From Stutzerimonas stutzeri (lineage in GTDB: Bacteria; Pseudomonadota; Gammaproteobacteria; Pseudomonadales; Pseudomonadaceae): a stretch of 64,000 nucleotides of DNA. Shown here one piece after another: positions 40,237-49,602 of the stretch. Every line of letters begins with the position of its first letter. Position 1 is the first letter of the stretch. Where the stretch lies: NCBI RefSeq assembly GCF_024451105.1, contig NZ_JANGEY010000002.1, positions 248,001-312,000 of the forward strand. Reading direction: 5' to 3'. The translations under genes were made by a program, and so were the position numbers. The notes beneath the pieces are model-generated. The model did no database searches and was not told the origin of the DNA. It was given only the letters and a program-made list of their open reading frames with translations.

Positions 40237-41433
40237 TCAGAGCAGCCCGGCCAGCGGAATGAAGTTGACCGCATCGCCCTCGACCAGGGTGGTGCCCTCG
40301 CGCACCTCGACCAGACCGTCGGCCCAGGCGGCGCTGCGCAGCACCCCGGAACTCTGGTTGGGGTAGAGCTGCGCCCTGCCCTGCTCCAGCCGGGCGCGCA
40401 GGAACTCGCGACGGCCACCGGCCTTCGGCCAGGCGAAACCGGCCGGCACGGCGAAGCGCAGCGGCTCCAGGCGCGTCACGCCGAGGCGGCGCAGCAGGTA
40501 GGGGCGCACCAGCAGGGCGAAGGTCACCAGGCTCGCCGCCGGATTGCCGGGCAGGCCGATCAGCGGCGTGCCGCGGTAGCGGCCGCAGGTCAGCGGCTTG
40601 CCGGGCTTGAGCGCCAGCTTCCACAGGGTCAGTTCGCCCTCCTCGCGCAGCACCTGGCCGAGACAGTCCGCCTCGCCCACCGACACCCCGCCGGTGGAGA
40701 GGATCAGATCGGCGTCGCCCAGCGCCGCCAGTCGCTCGCGGGTGCGTGCGAGGTCGTCGGGCAGGATACCGGCGTCCTGCACCGCGCAGCCGAGCCGTTC
40801 GAGGGCGGCGGCGAGCAAGGCGCGATTGCTGTTGTAGATCTTCCCGGCGCCGAGCGGGCGGCCCGGCTCGATCAGTTCGTCGCCGGTGGACAGCAGCGCC
40901 ACCCGCGGCCGGCGGCGCACCTCGACGCTGGCCAGGCCGACCGAGGCGATCAGCCCCAGCTCCACCGGGCCGAGCAGGGTGCCGGCCTCCAGCAGGGTCT
41001 CGCCGGCGCGGATTTCCTGGCCCTGCGGGCGCACGTTGCGGCCTTCGCGCAGCGGCTCGCGGAAGCGCACCCGGCCGTCGGCCAGCACCTCGACGTTCTC
41101 CTGCATCTCCACGGTGTCGGCGCCTTGCGGCAACGGCGCGCCGGTGAAGATGCGCGCGCAGCTGCCCGCTTCGAGCGGCTGCGGAACCTGGCCGGCGAAC
41201 ACCTGCTGGCTGACCGCCAGCGGCGCGCCGGTCCAGTCGGCCAGGCGCAGGGCGTAGCCGTCCATGGCGCTGTTCGGCCAAGGCGGCAGGTCGAGGTCGC
41301 TGACCAGCGGCCTGGCCAGCACCCGGCCGGCGGCCGCGGCGGCGACGACCACCTCGCTGTCGACGAGCGGTTCGGCCTGCGCCTGGGCCAGCAGGCGTTC
41401 GAGCGCCTGCTCCAGCGGCAGCAGCGCGCTCAT
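40237..41433 (-). CDS. moeA: Molybdopterin molybdenumtransferase
   Basis: Inserts molybdenum into adenylated molybdopterin. The 398-residue protein has PPWPNSAMDGYALR, RIFTGAPLPQGADTV, LSTGDEL, LSTGGVSVGEAD and GLPGNPAAS, all family motifs in order. The ATG overlaps the moaB stop (ATGA). Molybdenum cofactor here serves enzymes such as nitrate reductase, not nitrogenase. Confidence 0.96.
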   Translation of the reverse strand: MSALLPLEQALERLLAQAQAEPLVDSEVVVAAAAAGRVLARPLVSDLDLPPWPNSAMDGYALRLADWTGAPLAVSQQVFAGQVPQPLEAGSCARIFTGAPLPQGADTVEMQENVEVLADGRVRFREPLREGRNVRPQGQEIRAGETLLEAGTLLGPVELGLIASVGLASVEVRRRPRVALLSTGDELIEPGRPLGAGKIYNSNRALLAAALERLGCAVQDAGILPDDLARTRERLAALGDADLILSTGGVSVGEADCLGQVLREEGELTLWKLALKPGKPLTCGRYRGTPLIGLPGNPAASLVTFALLVRPYLLRRLGVTRLEPLRFAVPAGFAWPKAGGRREFLRARLEQGRAQLYPNQSSGVLRSAAWADGLVEVREGTTLVEGDAVNFIPLAGLL

Positions 41434-41969
41434 CCGCGCGACTCGCAGGCCGGCGCCTGCTTGAGATGGGCGACGAAGTTGCACGGCCGGTGGCGGGCGT
41501 CCAGCTGGCTGGCGAGGATGCCGTCCCAGGCGGTGCGGCAGGCGTTGGTCGAGCCCGGCAGGCAGCACACCAGGGTGCCGTTGGCGAGCCCCGCCAGCGC
41601 CCGCGACTGGATGGTCGAGGTGCCGATGTCGTCGAAGGAGATCTGCCGGAACAGCTCGCCGAAGCCGTCCACCTGCTTGTCGAGCAGGCAGGCCACCGCC
41701 TCCGGGGTGCTGTCGCGGCCGGTGAAGCCGGTGCCGCCGGTGATCAGCACCACCTGCACCGCGTCCTCGGCGATCCACTGCGCCACCTGGGCGCGGATAC
41801 GGTAGAGGTCGTCCTTGAGCAGCACCCGCGCCGCCAGGTGGTGCCCCGCCGCCTGCAGGCGCTCGACCAGCAGGCCGCCGGAGGTGTCGGTATCCAGGCT
41901 GCGGGTGTCGCTGACGGTGAGGACGGCGACGTTGAGGGGGACGAAAACGCTGGCGGCGTGCTGGCTCAT
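41430..41969 (-). CDS. moaB: Molybdenum cofactor biosynthesis protein B
   Basis: A 179-residue MogA/MoaB-fold protein that adenylates molybdopterin. TVSDTRSLDTDTSG, LITGGTGFTGRDSTPEA and LPGSTNACRTAW are visible. The ATG at 41969 (MSQHAASVFVPLN) is preceded by GGAG. Operon moaB-moeA. Confidence 0.95.
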   Translation of the reverse strand: MSQHAASVFVPLNVAVLTVSDTRSLDTDTSGGLLVERLQAAGHHLAARVLLKDDLYRIRAQVAQWIAEDAVQVVLITGGTGFTGRDSTPEAVACLLDKQVDGFGELFRQISFDDIGTSTIQSRALAGLANGTLVCCLPGSTNACRTAWDGILASQLDARHRPCNFVAHLKQAPACESRG

Positions 41970-42092
41970 GGAGGCTCCGGGCTCGGAATGGATTGGGCGA
42001 GCGATTCTTATAGCATCAACCGGGCCAGCTGCGCCCGGCCCGCCAACGCCTCGCCGGACTCGGCCGACCCGCAACTTTTTTCACCTAACCCC

Positions 42093-42120
42093 TTGTGCGC
42101 TCTCGATTTTTCTGTAGAAT
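42093..42120 (+). promoter_or_regulatory. Promoter of the first tRNA-Pro gene
   Basis: TTGTGC (-35) and TAGAAT (-10) with 16 bases between, 15 bases before the tRNA. The same architecture (TTGTAC, TATACT, 16-base spacer) precedes the second copy. Confidence 0.7.
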
Positions 42121-42135
42121 GCGGCTCCACCAAAA

Positions 42136-42212
42136 CGGAGCGTAGCGCAGCTTGGTAGCGCGTCTCGTTCGGGACGAGAAGGTCGCTGGTTCGAATCCAG
42201 TCGCTCCGACCA
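42136..42212 (+). tRNA. tRNA-Pro (CGG), copy 1
   Basis: 77 bases with an encoded CCA. Acceptor CGGAGCG/CGCTCCG, anticodon loop TTCGGGA giving CGG, T-arm CTGGTTCGAATCCAG. Identical to copy 2. Confidence 0.95.
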
Positions 42213-42251
42213 GATTCCCGAGACACCGATGCAGATCGGTGGATCAAGCAG

Positions 42252-42274
42252 AAAGCCCGCCCCTCGCGGGCTTT
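42252..42274 (+). terminator. Terminator of tRNA-Pro copy 1
   Basis: 9-bp stem AAAGCCCGC/GCGGGCTTT, 5-base loop, then TCTGTTTCT. Confidence 0.85.
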
Positions 42275-42292
42275 TCTGTTTCTGCTAAGCCC

Positions 42293-42320
42293 TTGTACAG
42301 TCTGATTTTTTCTGTATACT
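42293..42320 (+). promoter_or_regulatory. Promoter of the second tRNA-Pro gene
   Basis: TTGTAC (-35) and TATACT (-10) separated by 16 bases, immediately after the terminator of copy 1. Clearly a duplicate of the first promoter, with a better -10. Confidence 0.75.
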
Positions 42321-42334
42321 GCTGGCCACCAAAA

Positions 42335-42411
42335 CGGAGCGTAGCGCAGCTTGGTAGCGCGTCTCGTTCGGGACGAGAAGGTCGCTGGTTCGAATCCAGT
42401 CGCTCCGACCA
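42335..42411 (+). tRNA. tRNA-Pro (CGG), copy 2
   Basis: 77 bases, same sequence as copy 1, anticodon CGG. It has its own promoter and terminator. Confidence 0.95.
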
Positions 42412-42440
42412 AATTCCCGATCAGCATGACTGATCAACAC

Positions 42441-42463
42441 AAGGCCCGCCCAGTGCGGGCCTT
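42441..42463 (+). terminator. Terminator of tRNA-Pro copy 2
   Basis: 9-bp stem AAGGCCCGC/GCGGGCCTT, 5-base loop, then GTCGTTTCTG. Confidence 0.8.
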
Positions 42464-42513
42464 GTCGTTTCTGCATTTCGTGAATCTTTCCCCCTCCCCC
42501 CAGCACTGGTGCA

Positions 42514-42561
42514 GCCCATGCCCAGGCATGGGCATCGCCCTGCCCCGTTGCGGGGCAGGGC
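42514..42561 (-). terminator. Two adjacent hairpins downstream of nifF
   Basis: GCCCATGCC/GGCATGGGC (42514-42533) and GCCCTGCCCCG/CGGGGCAGGGC (42537-42561), both perfect, in the gap between the convergent nifF and tRNA-Pro genes. Neither has a long T-run; together they probably end the nifF transcript. Confidence 0.6.
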
Positions 42562-42639
42562 GATGACGAGGGGAACGGGAAGGGCGCCGCAGGCGGCGGG
42601 AGACAGCCGGCAGCGGAAGCCGCCGGACGGCGGGCGGGG

Positions 42640-43185
<546 letters not shown>

Positions 43186-43263
43186 TCACCTCATTGCTGC
43201 GTACATGGGATCCGTCGTGCGGGCTGCCGGCCTCGGCGCGGGCCCGGCTGGCGCTTGAGCCTT

Positions 43264-43279
43264 TGCAGGAACCAGGCCA
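43264..43279 (-). promoter_or_regulatory. Sigma-54 promoter of nifF
   Basis: On the minus strand TGGCC-N8-TGC, with GG and GC separated by the required 10 bases (-24/-12). It differs from the full consensus at TGGCAC, but the spacing and the neighbouring IHF and NifA sites support it. About 80 bases before the nifF ATG. Confidence 0.75.
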
Positions 43280-43293
43280 CCCTGAAATATCGC

Positions 43294-43306
43294 TAACTCA
43301 TTGATA
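43294..43306 (-). promoter_or_regulatory. IHF-like site of the nifF promoter
   Basis: Minus strand TATCAATGAGTTA, an exact match to WATCAA-N4-TTR, between the NifA sites and the sigma-54 promoter where a DNA bend is expected. The nifE promoter has nearly the same site. Confidence 0.7.
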
Positions 43307-43338
43307 TATATGAGATTTAAAAGACTCTCCGGAGCACC

Positions 43339-43354
43339 TGTCGCAAACCCGACA
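43339..43354. promoter_or_regulatory. NifA upstream activator site 1 of nifF
   Basis: TGT-N10-ACA (TGTCGCAAACCCGACA), about 60 bases upstream of the -24 element. Confidence 0.8.
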
Positions 43355-43381
43355 GGCGCGCGGCGTGCGCGCCGGCCGCCC

Positions 43382-43397
43382 TGTCGGCTTTGCCACA
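43382..43397. promoter_or_regulatory. NifA upstream activator site 2 of nifF
   Basis: TGT-N10-ACA (TGTCGGCTTTGCCACA), ending two bases beyond the clpX stop codon, about 103 bases upstream of -24. The core TGTCGGCTTTG matches a site in the iscA promoter. Confidence 0.75.
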
Positions 43398-43398
43398 C

Positions 43399-44724
43399 TC
43401 AGCGCTCGACGCTGGCCCGCGCCGGCTCGGCGAGCGTCGCCGCCTCGTCGCCGCTCGGCGCCGACGGCTCGCCCTCCTCGGCCAGGGTCTGATGCACGAC
43501 GAGGCGCTCGCCCTCCCCGTCCGTCTCCAGATCGAGGGTGCAGGCGCGCAGGCGCGGCAACGACGGCATGTCGAACATGGTCTGCTGCAGGGCCGCCTCG
43601 AGCACCGCGCGCAGGCCGCGGGCGCCGGTGCGGCGGATCAGCGCCTGGTCGGCGATGTGGCCGAGCGCCGCCGCGCTGATCTCCAGCTTCACCCCCTGGT
43701 AGGCGAACAGCTGCCGGTACTGCTTGACCAGCGCGTTGCGCGGCTCGCTGAGGATGCGCAGCAGGGTCGCGCGGTCGAGTTCCTGGAGGAAGGTGATGAT
43801 CGGGAAGCGGCCGATGAACTCGGGGATCAGGCCGAACTCGTGCAGATCGTCCGGCAGCAGCGCGGCGAGCAGCTGGTCGATGCTGGCCTTCTCCTGGCGC
43901 GGCGGCTGGGCGTGGAAGCCGATGCCGCCGCCCTTCGGCTGCAGGCGGCCGCGCACCAGCTCCTCGAGCCCCGGGAAGGCGCCGCCGGCGATGAACAGGA
44001 TGTTGCGGGTGTCGACCACCTGCTCCTCGCCGTGGTCACTGCGCCGCCCGGACTTGGCGATACGCACCTCGGTGCCCTCGACCATCTTCAGCAGCGCCTG
44101 CTGCACGCCTTCGCCGGAGATGTCGCGCACCGCGGTGCCGCCGCCGCTGCGCTTGGCCAGCTTGTCCACCTCGTCGATGTAGACGATGCCCCACTGCGCC
44201 TGCTGCACGTCGCCGCCGGCCGCCTCGAGCAGGCGGGCGATGATGCTGTCGACGTCGTCGCCGACGTAGCCGGCCTGGGTCAGGGTGGTGGCGTCGGCCG
44301 AGGCGAAGGGCACGCCGAGGATGCGCGCCAGGGTGCGCACCAGCAGGGTCTTGCCGGTGCCGGACGGCCCGGCCATGAGGATGTTGGACTTCTCCAGCTC
44401 GACCTGCTCGCCGAGCTGGCAGAACGGCTCGCGGTCGCAGTTGAGCAGGCGCAGGTAGTGGTTGTAGACCGCCACCGCCAGGGTTTCCTTGGCCGCCTCC
44501 TGGCCGATCACCGACTCGTCGAGATGGCGCTTGTACTCGGCCGGGGTGCGCAGCTGCGGGGCCAGCTGCTGCAGCTTGCGGCGCTGCCCCCAACTGCTCA
44601 CCACCTGGTGGGCGAGATTGACGCAGGCCTCGCAGATGCAGCCCTCGTTGCCGGCGATCAGGGGCAGCGTCGGGCTCTTGGCCGCGCCGCAGAAGGAGCA
44701 GCAGGGGTTCTCGGTATCAGCCAT
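43399..44724 (-). CDS. clpX: ClpX-type AAA+ unfoldase, nif-linked copy
   Basis: A 441-residue ClpX paralogue. N-terminal zinc-binding domain with Cys9/Cys12 and Cys31/Cys34, Walker A AGPSGTGKTLL at about 115-125, Walker B IVYIDEVDK, and the RRTGARGLRAVLE sensor region. In A. vinelandii a second clpX follows nifM and has been linked to turnover of cofactor-assembly proteins (from memory). It overlaps the nifM end by 8 bases, so it is part of the nif operon. Confidence 0.93.
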   Translation of the reverse strand: MADTENPCCSFCGAAKSPTLPLIAGNEGCICEACVNLAHQVVSSWGQRRKLQQLAPQLRTPAEYKRHLDESVIGQEAAKETLAVAVYNHYLRLLNCDREPFCQLGEQVELEKSNILMAGPSGTGKTLLVRTLARILGVPFASADATTLTQAGYVGDDVDSIIARLLEAAGGDVQQAQWGIVYIDEVDKLAKRSGGGTAVRDISGEGVQQALLKMVEGTEVRIAKSGRRSDHGEEQVVDTRNILFIAGGAFPGLEELVRGRLQPKGGGIGFHAQPPRQEKASIDQLLAALLPDDLHEFGLIPEFIGRFPIITFLQELDRATLLRILSEPRNALVKQYRQLFAYQGVKLEISAAALGHIADQALIRRTGARGLRAVLEAALQQTMFDMPSLPRLRACTLDLETDGEGERLVVHQTLAEEGEPSAPSGDEAATLAEPARASVER

Positions 44725-45583
44725 GGGCGTTCTCCACGCAGGCGTTGGAATCCAGCAGGCGCGCCAGCCACTGGCGCTGGAAGGCCTTGCGCCGGCGTTG
44801 CTCGAGCCGCTCGCGCAGGCGCGGCAGGGCGTCCTCGAGGGCGATGCGCCGGGCCGGGACGATGGCCTCGCAGCGCAGCAGATGGAAGCCCATGGGCGAC
44901 TCCACCACGCCGCTCAGCTGGCCCTCGCGCAGGGCGAACAGGCAGGTCTCCAGCTCGGCGTACAGGGTGCCGGGGACGACCTGGCCGAGCTGGCCGCCGC
45001 TCAGCGCGGTGGGGCACTCGGAATGCTTGAGCGCCTGCTCGGCGAAGCGCTCGGGCTTGCTGCGCAGGCGCTTGCCGATCGCCTCCAGGCGCGCCCGCGC
45101 GGCGTCGCGGGTGTTCTCCGGGAAGTCCGGGTTGACGGTGATCAGGATGTGCCGCGCCGTGCGCGCCTCGGGGCGGGCGAACTGCTCGGGGTGGTTGAAG
45201 TAGTAGAGGGAGAGCTCGGTGTCGCCGAGCGGCGGCAGCGCGGCGCAGACCCGTTCGAGGATCGCCTCGACCTTCAGCTCGCGGGCCAGCAGCAGGCGCA
45301 GCAGCGCCGCGTCGAGATCGCTGGCGGCCAGCGCCTGCTGCAGCGCCGCGGCGTCCGCGTAGCGCTCGGCGATGCGCGCCAGCGCCTGCTCGACCTGGGC
45401 CTCGGGAATCACCACGCCGCGCGCCTCGGCGCTGGCCAGCACCGCCGCCTCGATCTGCAACTGGCGCTCGACGATGCGCTCGGCCTGCCGGCGCTGCTCG
45501 GCGCCGAGGCGGGCCGGCTCACAGCCGAACTGCTCGTGGGCCACCCGCAACAGCTGGTAGCGACCGCCGTGTTCAGTGTTCAT
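44717..45583 (-). CDS. nifM: NifM peptidyl-prolyl isomerase
   Basis: Needed to make active Fe protein (NifH). 288 residues: an N-terminal helical region and a C-terminal parvulin-type PPIase domain (ARHILITVNPDF, SECPTALSGGQLGQV, PMGFHLLRCE). No signal peptide, consistent with a cytoplasmic role. Overlaps nifZ by 11 bases and clpX by 8. Confidence 0.95.
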   Translation of the reverse strand: MNTEHGGRYQLLRVAHEQFGCEPARLGAEQRRQAERIVERQLQIEAAVLASAEARGVVIPEAQVEQALARIAERYADAAALQQALAASDLDAALLRLLLARELKVEAILERVCAALPPLGDTELSLYYFNHPEQFARPEARTARHILITVNPDFPENTRDAARARLEAIGKRLRSKPERFAEQALKHSECPTALSGGQLGQVVPGTLYAELETCLFALREGQLSGVVESPMGFHLLRCEAIVPARRIALEDALPRLRERLEQRRRKAFQRQWLARLLDSNACVENAHG

Positions 45584-46043
45584 CGCTCACCTCCGCCTGC
45601 GGCGCGGCCGGGCCCAGGCTCGCCTCGGGAATCTGCAGCACCCGGCCGTTGCCGAAGTGCACGTGGTAGTGCACGCCCTCCGGCAGATCGCGCAGCACCT
45701 TCATCACGCTGCCGGACTGGCCCTGCTCCACCACCACCTCGCCGCCCACCGCGAAGCTGCGCAGGGCCAGCACCTCGTCGCGGAACTCGAAGCGGCTGGG
45801 CACCCAGGGATCGCCGGCCGGGATCAGCTCCTCCTCGCGACAGCCGACCGTGCGTCCCGAGTCGAGGAAGTGCACCCGGTAGATCAGCTGGTCCTGCAGG
45901 TAGGTGCCGACGTCGTAGACGCAGCCCACCGAACCGCGGCGGATCAGCAGGCTGCCGGTGTCCATGCCCGGATAGGTGCCGTCGTTGCGCACGTTGCGGA
46001 TCACCCGCACCTCGTCGCCGTACTCGAACTGCGGCAGGCTCAT
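45573..46043 (-). CDS. nifZ: NifZ
   Basis: Helps form the second P-cluster of the MoFe protein. 156 residues with two similar SH3-like segments, FEYGDEVRVIRNVRNDGTYPG and FEFRDEVLALRSFAVGG, in tandem. The ATG at 46043 follows GGAGAG. Seventeen bases after nifW. Confidence 0.94.
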   Translation of the reverse strand: MSLPQFEYGDEVRVIRNVRNDGTYPGMDTGSLLIRRGSVGCVYDVGTYLQDQLIYRVHFLDSGRTVGCREEELIPAGDPWVPSRFEFRDEVLALRSFAVGGEVVVEQGQSGSVMKVLRDLPEGVHYHVHFGNGRVLQIPEASLGPAAPQAEVSDEH

Positions 46044-46060
46044 GGCGGCTCTCCTCGGGG

Positions 46061-46408
46061 TCAGCCCAGCAACTGGTCGAGCGGGACGAAGGTGGTCTGC
46101 GGCTCGTGCATGCGGAACACCTTGAACACCTTCTCGGTCTGCGCGTCGGAGTCGACGAAGTCCTGGTAGGCGCGCGCCAGCAGCTGGCGATGGACCGCGG
46201 CGCGCACCTCGTCGGCGTGCGTCTCCAGGTCGCCGGCCTGGTTCAGGTAGTCGTGGTAGCGCTGCATGATGTGCAGGCGGTTGATGTGCACCACCGTCTG
46301 CTCGAAGGGCACGGCGAAGAACTCGAGGAAGTCCTCGGCCGACACCAGCTCCTCCATGGCCTCGTCCAGCGTCAGGTCGGAATCCGGGGAATAGGGTTGT
46401 ACGCTCAT
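46061..46408 (-). CDS. nifW: NifW (nitrogenase-stabilising protein)
   Basis: A 115-residue protein thought to protect or help mature the MoFe protein under oxygen. It reads EELVSAEDFLEFFAVP and INRLHIMQRYHDYL, typical of NifW. Lies between cysE and nifZ as in A. vinelandii. Confidence 0.94.
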   Translation of the reverse strand: MSVQPYSPDSDLTLDEAMEELVSAEDFLEFFAVPFEQTVVHINRLHIMQRYHDYLNQAGDLETHADEVRAAVHRQLLARAYQDFVDSDAQTEKVFKVFRMHEPQTTFVPLDQLLG

Positions 46409-46444
46409 GCTCGTGTCTCCGCGGTGGCCGCAGTGGGGAAGGGT

Positions 46445-47194
46445 TCAGCGGCGCGCCCGCGCCCCGCCGGCGCAGTCGCTGTCGCAGATTTCGTTGTCGG
46501 GGGCGCAGCCCTGGTAGAACTGCTGCTGGCGGCCGGCGGCGACCAGGCCGGCCTGCTCGACCTGCCTTTCCAGGCCGTCGATGCGCTCGAGCAGGCAGGC
46601 GATGGCCTTGCCCACCGGGTCGGGGATCAGGTGGTGGTCGAGGTCGATGCCGTAGGGGTTGGGCTGGCCGGCCTCGCGCAGGCGCACCACCTTGCCGGGG
46701 ATGCCGACCACCGTGCAGCCCTCCGGCACGTCCTGCACCACCACCGAGTTGGCGCCGACCCGCGCGCCGGCGCCGATGTGGATCGGCCCGAGGATCTTCG
46801 CCCCGGCGCCGACCAGCACGCCGTCGCCGAGGGTCGGATGGCGCTTGCCCTTGCGCCAGCTGGTGCCGCCGAGGGTGACGCCGTGGTAGAGGGTCACGTC
46901 CCGACCGATCTCGGCGGTCTCGCCGATCACCACGCCGGCGCCGTGGTCGATGAACAGGCGCGGGCCGATCACCGCGCCGGGATGGATGTCGACGTTGCTC
47001 ACCAGCCGCGCCACGAACGCCAGCAGCCGCGCCGGATAGCGCCAGCCGGAGCGCCACAGGCGATGGGCCAGGCGGTAGAGGAGGATGGCGTGCACGCCGG
47101 GATAGGTGGTGAGCACCTCGAAGGTGGTGCGCGCCGCCGGGTCGCGCTCGAACACGCAGCGCACGTCGTCGCGCCATTCGGCAAGCAGGCTCAT
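46445..47194 (-). CDS. cysE: Serine O-acetyltransferase, nif-linked
   Basis: Makes O-acetylserine for cysteine, the sulfur source of NifS. The 249-residue left-handed beta-helix enzyme shows the hexapeptide repeats with [24 protein letters not shown] and the catalytic HGVTLGGT, then a C-terminal Cys-containing tail. Its ATG overlaps the nifV stop (ATGA). Placement inside the nif operon matches cysE1 of Azotobacter. Confidence 0.94.
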   Translation of the reverse strand: MSLLAEWRDDVRCVFERDPAARTTFEVLTTYPGVHAILLYRLAHRLWRSGWRYPARLLAFVARLVSNVDIHPGAVIGPRLFIDHGAGVVIGETAEIGRDVTLYHGVTLGGTSWRKGKRHPTLGDGVLVGAGAKILGPIHIGAGARVGANSVVVQDVPEGCTVVGIPGKVVRLREAGQPNPYGIDLDHHLIPDPVGKAIACLLERIDGLERQVEQAGLVAAGRQQQFYQGCAPDNEICDSDCAGGARARR

Positions 47195-48342
47195 GCCCGG
47201 CCTCCTGCGGCGCAGGCCGCGCCCGCCTCGCCCAGCAGGCGGTGGAACTCCAGCAGCTCGGCGGCCTGCGGCTCGCGCTTGCTGCGGGTGGAGAAGGCGC
47301 GGATGCGGCCGAGCAGCAACTGGCACTGCAGCTCGTCCAGCTCGACGCCCAGTTCGCGGTAGCGGGTGCGCACCAGATGCGCCCCGGAGTGCTTGCCCAG
47401 CACCAGGCTGTGGCTGCGGCCCAGCTCGTCGGGATTGAGGCCCTCGTAGGTGCGCCGGTGCTTGAGCAGGCCGTCGACGTGGATGCCCGCCTCGTGGGTG
47501 AACACCCCGGCGCCGACCACGCTCTTCTGCCAGGCCACCTGGCGCCCGGAGGCCTGCTCGACCAGCGCGGAGATCGCCGGGATGCCGCGGGTGTCGATGC
47601 CGCAGTCGATGTCGTGCAGGTGCTTGAGGGCCAGCGCGCACTCCTCCAGCGCAGCGTTGCCGGCGCGCTCGCCGAGGCCGTTGACCGTGGTGTTGATGTG
47701 GCTGGCGCCGCCCAGCACCGCCGCCAGAGTGTTGGCGGTGGCCAGGCCGAAGTCGTCGTGGGCGTGCACCTCCAGCTCCAGGTCGAGGCGCGCGCGCAGG
47801 AAGCGGAAGCGCTCGAGCATGCCGAACGGCTCCATCACCCCCACGGTGTCGGCGAAGCGCAGGCGCCGCGCGCCGGCGGCCTGGGCGACCTGGGCGACGC
47901 GCACCACGAAGTCCAGGTCGGCGCGCGAGGCGTCCTCGCAACCCAGGCACACCTCCAGCCCGGCCAGGCGCGCATCGCCGACCAGCCGTGCCACCTCGGC
48001 CAGCGCCCAGTCGCGGTCGCGGCCGAGCTTGTGGCGCAGCATCAGGTCGGAGACCGGCAGCGACAGGTCGACCATGCCCACCCCGCTGTGCCGCGCGGCA
48101 GCCAGATCCAGATCGCACAGCCGGCACCAGGCCAGCAGGCGCGCCGGCAAGCCGAGGCCGGCGATGGCGCGCATCACCTCGCGCTCCTCCTCGCCCATGC
48201 TGGGAATGCCGATCTCCAGCTCGGGCACGCCCAGCGCGGCCAGCGCGCGGGCGATGGCGATCTTCTCCTCGGGAGTGAAGGCCACGCCGGCGCTCTGCTC
48301 GCCGTCGCGCAGGGTGGTGTCGTCGATGATCACGCTGGCCAT
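47191..48342 (-). CDS. nifV: Homocitrate synthase
   Basis: Condenses acetyl-CoA and 2-oxoglutarate to homocitrate, the organic ligand of FeMo-cofactor. The 383-residue DRE-TIM protein has [29 protein letters not shown] with metal-binding histidines, and [13 protein letters not shown]. Starts 53 bases after nifS. Confidence 0.96.
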   Translation of the reverse strand: MASVIIDDTTLRDGEQSAGVAFTPEEKIAIARALAALGVPELEIGIPSMGEEEREVMRAIAGLGLPARLLAWCRLCDLDLAAARHSGVGMVDLSLPVSDLMLRHKLGRDRDWALAEVARLVGDARLAGLEVCLGCEDASRADLDFVVRVAQVAQAAGARRLRFADTVGVMEPFGMLERFRFLRARLDLELEVHAHDDFGLATANTLAAVLGGASHINTTVNGLGERAGNAALEECALALKHLHDIDCGIDTRGIPAISALVEQASGRQVAWQKSVVGAGVFTHEAGIHVDGLLKHRRTYEGLNPDELGRSHSLVLGKHSGAHLVRTRYRELGVELDELQCQLLLGRIRAFSTRSKREPQAAELLEFHRLLGEAGAACAAGGRA

Positions 48343-48395
48343 GGCTGACTCCGACCAAGAGGGGGATGGCGCGGCCCGCGGGGAGCCGCGCCGGT

Positions 48396-49601
48396 TCAGG
48401 CGTACACCGGGGCGAAGGCCTTGTCCGCTTCCACCGGGCCGTTGCCGCTCCAGTACGGCGACAGCTTGCGCAACTGGGCGACGATCGGCGGCACCGCGGC
48501 GATCACCCGGTCGACCTCCTCCTCCGTCGTGTAGCGCGACAGCGAGAAGCGCACCGTGCCGTGGGCGGCGGTGTAGGGAATGTCCATCGCGCGCATCACG
48601 TGGGAGGGTTCGAGCGAACCCGAGGTGCAGGCCGAGCCGCTGGAGGCGGCGATGCCGACCTTGTTGAGCAGCAGCAGGATAGCCTCGCCCTCGATGTACT
48701 CGAAGGCGATGTTGGCGGTGTTGGGCAGGCGGTTGCCCGGGTCGCCGGTGACGAAGGCGTAGGGCACGGCGGCGAGGATGCCGGCCTCCAGCCGGTCGCG
48801 CAGGCGCGCGACCTCGGTGTTCTCGTGCTCCATGAACGCCAGCGCGCGCTCGGCGGCGACGCCCAGGCCGACGATGGAGGCGGCGTTCTCGGTGCCGGCA
48901 CGGCGGCCGCGCTCCTGGTGGCCGCCGCGCAGCAGCGGGCGGAAGCGGGTGCCGCGCCGCAGGTAGAGCACGCCGATGCCCTTGGGCGCGTGCAGCTTGT
49001 GGCCGGACAGCGAGAGCATGTGGATGGCGCTGTCCTGCAGGTTCATCGGCACCTTGCCGACCGCCTGCACCGCGTCGGTGTGGAACATGATGCCGGCGTC
49101 GTCGGCCATCTGCGCCATCTCCAGCACCGGGAACAGCGTACCGGTCTCGTTGTTGGCCCACATCACCGAGACGATGGCCACGTCGTCGGAAAGCAGGCTG
49201 GCGTACTCGGCGAGATCCAGGCGACCCTGCTTGTCCACCTTGAGCTTGTGCACCGTATAGCCTTCGCCGGCCAGGTGGTCGCACAGGCTGAGGATCGCCG
49301 GGTGCTCGACCACCGTGGTGATGATGGTCCTGCGCTCGGGCTGCGCCTTGAGCGCCGAGAGGATCGCCGTGGAGTCGGCCTCGGTGCCGCAGGAGGTGAA
49401 GACGATCTCCGAGTCGTGCTCGGCGCCGAGCAGCTGCTGCACGCGCTGGCGGGCCTGCTTCAGCGCCAGGCCGACGCGGTTGCCGAAGCTGTGCAGCGAC
49501 GAGGGGTTGCCGAACTGCTCGGTGAAGAACGGCAGCATGGCCTGCACCACCTCGTCGTCGACGCGGGTGGTGGCGTTGTTGTCGAGATAGACGTCGGCCA
49601 T
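48396..49601 (-). CDS. nifS: Cysteine desulfurase NifS
   Basis: Releases sulfur from cysteine for nitrogenase clusters. 401 residues; PLP Lys202 in [12 protein letters not shown] and the persulfide-forming Cys325 in [16 protein letters not shown]. One base separates it from nifU, so the two are co-translated. Confidence 0.97.
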   Translation of the reverse strand: MADVYLDNNATTRVDDEVVQAMLPFFTEQFGNPSSLHSFGNRVGLALKQARQRVQQLLGAEHDSEIVFTSCGTEADSTAILSALKAQPERRTIITTVVEHPAILSLCDHLAGEGYTVHKLKVDKQGRLDLAEYASLLSDDVAIVSVMWANNETGTLFPVLEMAQMADDAGIMFHTDAVQAVGKVPMNLQDSAIHMLSLSGHKLHAPKGIGVLYLRRGTRFRPLLRGGHQERGRRAGTENAASIVGLGVAAERALAFMEHENTEVARLRDRLEAGILAAVPYAFVTGDPGNRLPNTANIAFEYIEGEAILLLLNKVGIAASSGSACTSGSLEPSHVMRAMDIPYTAAHGTVRFSLSRYTTEEEVDRVIAAVPPIVAQLRKLSPYWSGNGPVEADKAFAPVYA

Positions 49602-49602
49602 C

